From: Knufia peltigerae
Taxonomy: Eukaryota > Ascomycota > Eurotiomycetes > Chaetothyriales > Trichomeriaceae
Reading direction: 5' to 3'
Assembly (NCBI GenBank): GCA_030247855.1
Contig: JAPDRN010000031.1
Span: forward strand, 62,001-126,000
Length of the DNA stretch: 64,000 bases
A program made the translations under genes and the position numbers. Shown here piece after piece: positions 35,568 through 43,854 of this stretch. The notes under the pieces were generated by a model. The model did no database searches, had not been told where the DNA came from, and saw only the letters and a program-made list of their open reading frames with translations. Within the stretch, counting starts at the first letter, position 1. Each line of letters starts with the position of its first letter.

Positions 35568-36441
35568 GTTGGAAACGAGTTTTGTTGTTGGAGTGTTCGC
35601 AAACGGCGATTTCAAGTTTGTGATTGTTTCCAAGGATTATTATTGATGATATGTAGAACGACTATGCGTTACAAGAGAAGAACTGTTCGTAGACGTACTC
35701 AGGAGAAAGAGAGGCCATGGAAGGGTTTTTAAAAACAAAAAGTGATCGTTGTGCATTCTACGAGGTATCTACTCATAGTGATGTCATGTTCAGACAATTG
35801 GAGGGAAAAAGTGAGATCATGCTGGGTACGAGTAACTCGCACACATAGTGATTCCGTCGACAATGCGCATGGGAAATGTCTCCCATGTACTCGTAGGAAT
35901 TTACAAGGTGGTATTTGATCGTCAAAGGAATTTTGTAATGGAGGAGGCGAAAGACAAGTATATGACGGCACGGTATTACCTTCCCAGCGAATCAAATCTA
36001 TATCCATTTGCGGAGCCTTGTCTCAACACCAATGCTCGACCTTGATACAATGGACGACGAAGGATGAGCTTGAGGTAGACCAAGTGTAATCGTCGTATGG
36101 ACTGGGTTAAGAAACCTCTTCAGATGTGCATTGTGGGAATTGATGCTCCTGTTATCTGCGAGGGTCAGCAGTCGGAAAAGCACCTTGGGTATCTCTGATT
36201 CTGAAGGACCCGAGTGACAATTACAACTTTCGATCCCCATGACATCAAAATACAAAAGCCCTACTGACAAAACTCATAATCGGGACAACCCAGAGTACCG
36301 TCGTTTTGTTTTTCAGTATCAATGGTCGCATTACACCTGTGAGGCGAAATTTTAGACATCTTGATTCACCATCAGACCCTCCTCGTACAGCAGCTTTAGC
36401 TACCCATAAACTTTGTAGACTCCCTCACTTCCCCATCGAAA
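35568..36441. promoter_or_regulatory. Shared upstream region of two divergent small-protein genes
   Basis: 874 bp between the ATGs of the hydrophilic-protein gene (-) and the Hva1 TUDOR gene (+). No coding frame of interest. It must contain both promoters; no individual site is assigned. Confidence 0.5.
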
Positions 36442-36781
36442 ATGTCCGAAGTCAAGGCCAAAGGAGGAGCCACCATCGAAAAAGGTGACACTGTTAGCAC
36501 TCCCGTACGTGCAAACACAAGATCTACTATTCGCCGAAGGAGAGACTGACAATATGCAGTACAGAGGAGGAAAGCATGAAGGACAGGTGGATATATCTCT
36601 GTTACACCCATACCCATTCAGCTGACCGTTCCAGGTCGAGCAGATTATTACAGACGACAACGAAGCCCAGCACACAGGGGCTAAAGGAACCAACCACGCA
36701 CCCGCTGTTGTCTTCACCAACCAAAACAACAAGAAGGTCGCTCACAAGCCTGGTACTGTGACAGACTTGGACAAGGAGTAG
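36442..36781 (+). CDS. Hypervirulence-associated (Hva1) TUDOR-domain protein
   Basis: Three short exons: 36442-36504, 36560-36586 (27 nt) and 36635-36781; introns of 55 and 48 bp; product 78 residues. The spliced sequence contains IEKGDTVSTPYRGGKHEGQ and VEQIITDDNEA, then VVFTNQNNKKVAHKPGTV. This is the pattern of the Hva1_TUDOR family (PF11160), which spans nearly the whole protein as usual. The family name comes from a Cryptococcus gene whose loss raised virulence in mice; molecular function is unsettled. The middle exon of nine codons carries the conserved YRGGKHEGQ motif, so automated gene callers may miss the gene. Confidence 0.88.
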
Positions 36782-36887
36782 TGAGGTGAATTCCTGGACC
36801 CAACACCAGAAGCATGATAGACAATATACTGAACTAACAAAATGTGCAATCTTCAGTTGATCTGGCCAATGTCACTTTCACCACCGA

Positions 36888-38372
36888 TTACTCATCAGCA
36901 AAAGGCGGATTAAGATCAAGTAGCTTTATCATATCTCTGTCCAGCGCATTGCGTAACCATTCCTCACGTAGAACTTGGTGGCGCTCAAGTTGTGAAATTC
37001 TAAGGGCCGGATACCCAGGTTGGTTGCGGATCATGTCGGATTGGGGTTCTTTATGATATTGAGCATCCAGTGTGGCCAACATCTCAGCCATTTCAAAAGA
37101 TGGCTGGTCCTCCGTGTATTCGACATTGCGAGGTTCTTGCCAGCTACTGTATTGGAGCCACTCCCACTCCCAGCCCAAGTCTTCCTTGGCTAGAATATAA
37201 CTAAAGGGGACGCGATGTCCATCCGTAGACACGGGCCAGCCCCCAACTAGGTATTCTTCCAAATAGTGTTCCAGATCGTTCAAGGAGCCAACCAACGCAT
37301 GACAGTATCCTTTGAGGATCTACCAAGGATACTCGCGTAGACTTAGAGGGGAGGGGGGATATCCGAGCCTGCATACCGGCAAACAGTGAGTCGTACCCTG
37401 TATGATGTTGAATGTCGTTATCCAGTAGTTCCTTAATCTAGTACGTTCATCGTCTGCAGGATGGATCACGTCCACCAAAACCACACAAGCCAATAGATTG
37501 GGCATCCCGGAAGGGCCTCTCGAGTGCAATGAGTCTAACCTCTGAACAATCTCTGTCCTTTGGGGTCCATGCAGCGGATCCTGGTCGATCATGTTGTCAA
37601 TAGGCCCGAGCCTGCTATTTTGCTCATGGTAGGCGCAGCCCTCGTCTCTTCTTGAGAGATAACCTCTTGGATAGTTGCAAAAGCTGATGATGCAGGTCTC
37701 AAGTAGCGGAGCGGGTGGTAAAGCTTGAGGGCAGAGATGCAAAGCACGAAGTCGGAGGTGTACTAGTCTGGGAAGTATGTCCCGCAGAGATATACACATT
37801 CCTGCACTGTCGGTTCCTCCGGTGTCCATCTCAACACTCGTACAGCTTTGTGGGAGTGATCTGAGCAAGTCCGAGAACACTGCGCCAGGGAGGTTCGGTT
37901 CTCGACGCCAATCACAGCGCATATATTCTCCCTTGATCACCAGTGAGAAAGAGACTAAGTTACACATTCTGGACCGGATCAAGTTTGTCAAACATATCAG
38001 GCGTGTGATCATGTCCTCCATTGGTTTGGTATGTGGCCCCTGTACAGGATGGTACCCAAGCAAGGGCCATGTTCCCCGATCTAGACCTGGACAGGGCTTG
38101 AAGCGACTAGGCCATCCAGAATGTGCTGGAACAGTGAGCGATACGCTCAAAGTTTGAGTTGACTGAAAAGACTTGGGAGGGCCGAAAGTGTAACAACGAT
38201 CAAGTAATAACCGCAACCGTTTTTCATCAAGGACGAGGTTCTTCGTCAGTAACGGTTCTCTAAGTCGCTTCTAACTGGAACTGACACGCAAAGTGGGAAG
38301 AAACTCATGGGTGGAAGCTGTATATCTGATCAGAAAGAGTGCCTCCCGGATAATATCATCATTGAGCGACAT
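36888..38372 (-). pseudogene. F-box-like leucine-rich gene interrupted by an in-frame TAG
   Basis: An ATG at 38372 opens 33 codons (MSLNDDIIREALFLIRYT...) that run into TAG at 38273-38271. The same frame then continues open for 298 codons to a 57-bp intron (37376-37320, gtatgc..gtag) and a final exon of 143 codons ending at 36888. The sequence right after the stop (KRLREPLLTKNLVLDEKRLR) reads as a natural continuation, and no acceptable intron removes the TAG. Leucine-rich segments resemble fungal F-box/LRR-type proteins, though no clear F-box is seen. Either the gene is inactivated by one nonsense change, or translation starts at the first downstream ATG (38021), giving about 358 residues. 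A sequencing error is also possible. Confidence 0.5.
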
Positions 38373-38683
38373 ATCGGATGCTTTCTTTTTGAGGTTGATA
38401 AGATAGTGATGGTCGAACACTGTACTTGGATATGAAATTCTTATCTTGGAGAGGAAAGTGTATAGTGATTGTGAGTGCTTCTTGTGCTTAAAATCAGAGG
38501 ATATCTGAGGGCGGTGGTAGCTGCTCAAAGTAACTCCAGTCTTTCATAATCAACATGAAAATAGTGCAAGAGCGATGGAGTTATACCATCATCAAGCGTT
38601 CACTCTCGTTGCCGAAATTGCCGATTGTTTTGTAGGTGACACTGTGTGAATGCTTCAATAGTCTTGGTTCGATATACCATGGT
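38373..38683. other. Intergenic spacer
   Basis: 311 bp between the interrupted F-box-like gene and the O-methyltransferase, both on the minus strand. No feature recognised; in-frame codons continue upstream of 38372 without a motif. Confidence 0.55.
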
Positions 38684-39406
38684 CTACTTGACAACCGCAA
38701 GTAGATATCCGTCATAATTTTTCGATCCCACCGTCTGGAGTACAACTGCGTCGACTCTATCATCCTTGCCAACAGCCTCAATCAATTGTCGTGTGCCTGC
38801 CACACGCGAGTCCTCTTGTATCGCTTGCTCCTCAACAATACGACCACCCCTGACCACATTGTCGACGTAGATACATGTTCTGGGTCTGATCATTTGCAGA
38901 GCCGACTCGAAATATGCCAAGTTGTTCTGCTTGTCTGCATCAATAAAGACGAAGTCAAACGGCTCGCGTTTGCCATTCTTGACTTCTTCCACCAGCCGAG
39001 GTAGGATGTCTGTGCCTGTGCCCAGCAACACAGAAATTTGTTCGCTCATGCCTGCACGTGCAATGTTTTCTTCTGCGACAGCTTTGTGGTGCGGATCTAC
39101 CTCGATCGAAGTGACCTTCCCAGTCTTGCCAGCTCCGATTGCCAGCCAAATGGAGGAGTAGCCTCCTAAGGTCCCGACTTCCAGTATATTCTTCGCTCCT
39201 GTGAGTTGGACTTGTATGGACAAGGACTTCCCTTGGGACGGGTCAACTGCTATATCTGGCAGACCCTTTTCCAGTGAGTTTCTATGGGCAAACTCCAGTA
39301 TATCATGGTGCATATTGCGCACGGGATTGAGCAGATGAGCCGAAGTGTACTCTTCGACTGCTTTCCAGCGAGGGTTCGACCCGGAGGATGCTGACCTTGG
39401 TGCCAT
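38684..39406 (-). CDS. O-methyltransferase, class I / CCoAOMT-like (family 3)
   Basis: Single exon, 240 residues from the first true ATG at 39406; the frame is open further upstream but only with a TTG. The SAM-binding glycine loop is NILEVGTLGGYSSIWLA, followed by the acidic strand end VTSIEVDPHHKAVAEENI and the metal/SAM site FDFVFIDADKQNN; the C-terminus has YVDNVVRGGRI. This family transfers methyl from SAM to a catechol-type hydroxyl with a divalent cation. The Asp-rich and NNV motifs are in place, so it looks active. The substrate is unknown. It lies 48 bp downstream of the Ppt2 stop codon on the same strand, so its promoter must overlap the 3' end of that gene or be very short. Confidence 0.92.
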   Translation of the reverse strand: MAPRSASSGSNPRWKAVEEYTSAHLLNPVRNMHHDILEFAHRNSLEKGLPDIAVDPSQGKSLSIQVQLTGAKNILEVGTLGGYSSIWLAIGAGKTGKVTSIEVDPHHKAVAEENIARAGMSEQISVLLGTGTDILPRLVEEVKNGKREPFDFVFIDADKQNNLAYFESALQMIRPRTCIYVDNVVRGGRIVEEQAIQEDSRVAGTRQLIEAVGKDDRVDAVVLQTVGSKNYDGYLLAVVK

Positions 39407-39454
39407 CGTTGGAAGGACTGGCTTTCTCCAAGCCAACAACTGCAAAGTCGACGA

Positions 39455-39979
39455 TTACAGAGGAGGATCGACCAGTTTTGCTTCGGCTTCTGCCTTTCTA
39501 TGCTGTAAGATTGTTGAGATGTCCTGATGCAGAGGAGTCGCGAGGACTGCTGCGATCGTGTAGTCGCCGTCGTGACTGATACTTAATTGTGCTGTTTGCT
39601 GGGTGAATTTGCCGGCCATCGACGTATTCGGATCAGCGTTCGTATCGCAGATCATTGTGACGCGGCCTCCGATCTCGGTCTCGACTCTCAAGTCACCAAA
39701 GCTCAACAATGTAGCATCCCACGCTTTCTTAGCTGCTTCTTTGGCTGCCCAACGTCCGGCAATCCAAGAGGCAATCTGTCGTCGCTTAGACTCATCCTGA
39801 GTTTCCAGTTGTGTCCATAATGGAAAACGACGGCGAAGGTCGTCTAGCTCCTTTGCATGCAGAAACCGTTGCGCTAGCCTGGTCAAGCGTTTACTGTCTG
39901 GTTTGAGTGGACAGAGAATACGGTTGGTCACGATGATGTCGGTCCCAATGCGCAGAGCGGCTGGAAATAGAACCCGCAT
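39455..39979 (-). CDS. PPT2: Mitochondrial holo-[acyl-carrier-protein] synthase (Ppt2/AcpS type)
   Basis: Single exon, 174 residues. The N-terminus reads LRIGTDIIVTNRI, with the AcpS GTDIV-like strand and its Mg-binding Asp. The second signature is WIAGRWAAKEAAKKAW (WAAKEA core, with the catalytic Glu), and SISHDGDYTIAAV is the conserved C-terminal strand. AcpS enzymes move 4'-phosphopantetheine from CoA to a Ser of acyl carrier protein; the fungal Ppt2 form serves mitochondrial type II fatty-acid (lipoate precursor) synthesis. Length is typical of the single-domain AcpS type and too short for the Sfp/NpgA type that activates NRPS and PKS enzymes. It is transcribed away from the penDE-like gene. 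Confidence 0.9.
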   Translation of the reverse strand: MRVLFPAALRIGTDIIVTNRILCPLKPDSKRLTRLAQRFLHAKELDDLRRRFPLWTQLETQDESKRRQIASWIAGRWAAKEAAKKAWDATLLSFGDLRVETEIGGRVTMICDTNADPNTSMAGKFTQQTAQLSISHDGDYTIAAVLATPLHQDISTILQHRKAEAEAKLVDPPL

Positions 39980-40521
39980 CTGTACGCAAGGTGATAGGAG
40001 CGAGAACGATCACGAAAGGACTCGTCACCTCAAATTCGCGTTCGTGAGATCATGGGAAATGTATTCTGGAACAGTTCCAAGTTCAGGTATGTTTTGGGGG
40101 GAAACCGAAAATACTGTAGGCTACCTTTAGGTACCTAAGCTTGGCCTAAGCAATAACTGCAGTGAACAAACCCCCCGTACGGGGAACATGCCGGTACTTG
40201 TGGTTTTCATGTATCGGGGTAAAGCCGATTACACTAGCACTGACCTGCTAGCAACCCATGGTCCATTCAACCTACAAGCAATCTTTTCCAACGATTTGAG
40301 AAGATCTATACGAGCCTGTATCTTTTGCGCCGAACCAATCAATTAGGAAGGCATCCATACCATCTGGAAAAACGGCATTTCTAGTCCGCTCAACTCCGCA
40401 ATGAGGGGGGCGTCTTGCCCGTGGCCATTACCAATATAAAAACAATTGATACCAGTTTCGCAGCGCATCTCATTCAGTCGTCGCCATTTCAAAGCAATCT
40501 CCCTAGAAGAGAATCCTCAAA
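39980..40521. promoter_or_regulatory. Divergent promoter region, Ppt2 / penDE-like acyltransferase
   Basis: 542 bp separate the two ATGs. CCAAT overlaps TATAAA at 40431-40440, 83 bp upstream of the acyltransferase ATG, a plausible core promoter for that gene. No equally clear TATA box is seen toward Ppt2. Confidence 0.55.
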
Positions 40522-41606
40522 ATGAAGCACATTCAGTGTACAGGCAGCCCCTTTGAAGTGAGTCTTGACTCCTTGAGATGGGCCAGCCGTACATGCCACT
40601 AACGAACAATCGCACGTAGATTGGCCGGCAACACGGGCAGAGCGCCAAAACGGAGGTGCATGGAAGTATCGCTTTCTATGAGAGCTTTTTCAAAGAGCGA
40701 GCCAAGCTATCATGGCCCCAAGTTCGCGATGTAGCCAGAGCATTTGTCCCCTTGCTCGAGACTTCGTACCCCGACTATCTGGAGGAAATGAAAGGTGTGG
40801 CAGAAGGCGCCGACGTCGATCTTGATTCTGTCATCGCACTCAACGTTCGTACCGAGATCGCGTATGGTATGCTGAGTGACGGATGTACTGCATTTACTTG
40901 GAAGACGTCAGATGAGAGTTTCATTGGCCAAAATTGGGACTGGCGCATGGAACAGACGCCCAACGTCGTTTGTCTGAGCATTGAGCAGCCGCCAAAGCCG
41001 ACGATAAAGATGATGACTGAAGGTGGTATCATCGGCAAGATTGGCTTGAACTCGGCCGGGGTGGGAGTCACCCTGAACGCGATTGCGGCGCCCGGCGTGT
41101 CATACAACAAACTTCCCGTACATGTGGCCTTGCGAAGAGTGTTGGACAGTACTTCCCGAGAAGAAGCAGAAACCGCTCTGCGAAAGGCAGGCGTCGCGGC
41201 CGCGGCTCACATCACAATAGCGGATTCGGCCACGGGAGCCTGTGGATTCGAATGCACTGCCCTGGATATCGTCGAGATGCCCATGGACCCAAAGGGCATC
41301 TGCACACATTCGAACCATTTGGTCAAAGGACACAAGGTACAAGGGTCATCTATGCTGCCGGACTCACCTTTCCGCCTGAGCCGCATTCAGGAATTGCTGA
41401 GTGGCATTGACAAACCGACGACGCAAAACTTCGCCGAAATGTTCAAGGACGAGAAAAACTATCCGGCCTCAATTTGTCGAGCTGTGGGTGAGAAGAGTAC
41501 CATACAGACTCTGTTTTCAATCGTGATGGATCTGAAACAAGGCACCGCTAGAGTCAAGATGGGTCGACCGACTGAGGGCGGAGAAGTCTTTGAATTGAGA
41601 CCGTGA
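40522..41606 (+). CDS. penDE-like acyl-CoA:6-aminopenicillanate acyltransferase homologue (AAT / peptidase C45 family)
   Basis: Two exons: 40522-40557 and 40620-41606, with a 62-bp intron; product 340 residues. The splice restores MKHIQCTGSPFEIGRQHGQS, parallel to the start of Penicillium AAT. The autoprocessing site is SDGCT with Gly100-Cys101, where Cys101 would become the N-terminal nucleophile of the beta subunit. Conserved GQNWDW, IGKIGLNSAGVGVTLN, THSNHL and NYPASICR follow. The family forms Ntn-hydrolase alpha-beta enzymes. Only a few act in penicillin synthesis; homologues without a peroxisomal tail occur widely in fungi. This protein ends in ELRP, so it lacks the PTS1 tripeptide of the penicillin enzyme. 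No IPN synthase or NRPS is in the window. The substrate is unknown. Confidence 0.9.
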
Positions 41607-41787
41607 AAAGGCTTAGATCTTGCTAATACTTTGTCCATGATAAAAGAAGATGCCCATGATCCGCTTTTTTTCAAACAAGTGCCGAAAGTGATTTGATATT
41701 CTCATCCTTCTAGTGTATGTACAAAAGTCGCAACTTGCGGATTTTCCATCTCCTTCCGAGGGGCTTTGCAGAACAAAAACGTTTCGT

Positions 41788-42202
41788 CTAGTGTGCCTCC
41801 TTGCCCGAGATCTTGTTTGCCTTGTCCTCTTGCTCGACTTGTTGCAGGAACTCTCTGCGAAGTAAATGGTCAGGTCATATACCGCGTGTGGTGTTCTTGG
41901 GCGAGCCGGGTTTCTCTTACTGAATGAATTTCTCCTCGTCCTTGCTCGAAGCGTTGATCGGAGGTGTCGTTGACTTCTTGGAGCCGCCACCTCGTGTCAT
42001 GAGATATGGGATACCAAAAGTCGCACCGAGCGTGGCCATGGCCAGCTAATGACAGATGTCAGCGTTTCTATGCCCCGACAACACCAGCTTGTGTCATTTT
42101 GCGAGAGAGCAAAGAAATATCGTTTTGAGGTTTGGAACAAACGGGACAACGCACCCAGTGTGATCCGACCTGCCGGCCGGCAACAGTGTACATAGCAACC
42201 AT
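41788..42202 (-). CDS. ATP19: Mitochondrial ATP synthase subunit K (Atp19)
   Basis: Three small exons: 42202-42155, 42045-41921 and 41854-41788; introns of 109 and 66 bp; product 79 residues. The spliced start MVAMYTVAGRQVGSHW and LAMATLGATFGIPYL form the single inner-membrane helix, followed by PPINASSKDEEKFIQEFL, the hallmark of fungal subunit K, and a charged tail ending KEAH. The subunit lies at the dimer interface of F1Fo ATP synthase in the inner membrane. The protein is easily missed because no exon exceeds 125 nt. It is divergent from the MTFP1 gene (489 bp between starts). Confidence 0.9.
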
Positions 42203-42691
42203 CTTGACGAAGTAGGGATGTGGAGGAGGTGGTGGACTGGGGAAAGGGAAGATGTGTGGTGTCGTTGTTCAGAGGATGTTATTTCACTTCGTGAATTGAA
42301 TGCCATGCGACTTTCGCTCGCTTCCGCAGTTTCGAGCTTCAAGAAGCTGCACGTGATTTGATTATACGTACGGTCAAGCATAAAATCAAAATTCAAGGCT
42401 AACATACGGTGAAACAAATGCGCCTCTACAGTCACCTAACTGTTCCTTTCGTCATAGCGACTCATCTTACCCCAAGACGTGCCGTGCACGGCCGAGGCTC
42501 CCCGGTTTATGCTTTTGCTTGCCCGTGAGGCATATACAGCCTTGTACTACAGCGAAATAAAGTTGACTTTTGACTGCCTGCCTGCCTGCACTGCCCATCC
42601 TGATAAAAGCACACGACACCTCAGCAGATGTGAGTCTCTGGCACAACACCTCTCTCCGACTCTTCCACCTCTTGGAGCGTACCCTCGAACC
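42203..42691. promoter_or_regulatory. Shared upstream region of ATP19 and MTFP1 genes, with (CTGC)4
   Basis: 489 bp between two divergent mitochondrial-protein genes. It contains a (CTGC)4 microsatellite at 42574-42589 and an upstream in-frame ATG at 42509 that I take as leader. No TATA box is evident. Confidence 0.5.
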
Positions 42692-43573
42692 ATGGCGGAG
42701 CGCAACAACTCCTCCCCCGACAGGGAAGCTCCGCGTGCTCCGAACGCCGCCTTCCCACGGGAAACCCTGCCCAAGGACCTCCAGAAGATCATCGACCGAC
42801 AGTCTCAGGATGACTGGATGGAGAACATCTACGAGGGCGCGGCGCCCGACACGACGGACACCAACATGCGGTACGCAGCCTACGCGAACCGCCTGCGGAC
42901 CATCATGCTCAGCGCCCAGCGTTACGTCGCATACACCTCCGACATAGGCGAGTCGTTCCGGCCCGTCGCACACCCATGGCTGGTCCGAGGGGCCTACGGC
43001 GTCTCGTGGGCCTACGTGCTGGGCGACGTCGCCAATGAAGGGTGGCGAACGTACAAGAGGAATCAAAAGAGGTTACACCCCGACGGCGACGAATACCGGG
43101 ACGCAAGTAAGACCTCCCTCGCGGCCCAGGAACTCACGAGGCCGCCGGTACACATCCCCGCCATCGAAGACTACCGGAGCGTCATGGCGCAACGAGCGGT
43201 CTTCCAGAGTCTGGCGTCGATGGGTCTGCCGGCTTTCACGATCCACAGCATCGTCAAGTACTCCGGGAAGGCTTTGAAGAATGCAAAGAATGCAACGATA
43301 CGGACATGGGGTCCCATTGGGGTGAGTATTAAAAGACTGGTACCGAAGTTGTTCCTTTCCCGACGACTGACAATTCAATAGCTCGGCCTTTCATGTGTTC
43401 CTGCGCTTCCGTACTTGTTCGACAAGCCCGTCGAAGAGGCTGTGGAGTGGACTTTTTACCAAGCATTCAAGGCCATTGGCGGAGAGAAGGCAGTGGGAGA
43501 TAGACATTCCGTCGGCCGGCAAGATGCCATCAAGGCTGAAGCCAAGATTTTGAAGGAGAAGAAAGAATTATGA
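42692..43573 (+). CDS. Mitochondrial fission process protein 1 (MTFP1/MTP18) homologue
   Basis: Two exons: 42692-43321 and 43382-43573, with a 60-bp phase-0 intron; product 273 residues. The frame is open further upstream with an ATG at 42509, but MAERNNSS at 42692 gives the usual family start. Conserved pieces are RYVAYTSDIGESFRPVAHPW, GVSWAYVLGDVANEG, SLASMGLPAFTIHSIVKYSG and the exon-2 segment FDKPVEEAVEWTFYQAF. MTFP1 proteins are inner-membrane proteins needed for mitochondrial fission and inner-membrane organisation in animals; the fungal role is inferred. Confidence 0.9.
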
Positions 43574-43854
43574 AGCTCTTAATGGTTAAAGTCAAGCGTT
43601 GGTCCAGTTCATGATGTTTCATTAGCCCGCCACTCAATACGAGGGAAGTATTGTATATAGAACAATCCGCTTATCTAAAGGTACCATACAAAGACGAAAC
43701 CTCCTATGACTTTCATGGACTCGTTCTGCTTACAAGAATCTCGCTAAAATACCATTCAAGTCACTTTCACGGGTTCCTTCTACGAGTATATTTCAGTAGA
43801 TAGCATGTCGTGTTTCGTAACATTGGCTTTTGATACATTATCTCAACCGATCAC

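Noticed and set aside
38271..38303. A mini-intron that would remove the TAG in the F-box-like gene
   Set aside because: The only GT..AG choices around the stop are about 15 or 26 nt, too short for a spliceosomal intron in this genome (others are 42 nt or longer).
40522..41606. Evidence for a penicillin biosynthesis cluster
   Set aside because: Only an acyltransferase homologue is present. No ACV synthetase or isopenicillin N synthase is in the window and the PTS1 signal is missing.
42467..43066. 199-codon minus-strand frame at the MTFP1 locus
   Set aside because: Overlaps the conserved MTFP1 exon in antisense and has no domain.
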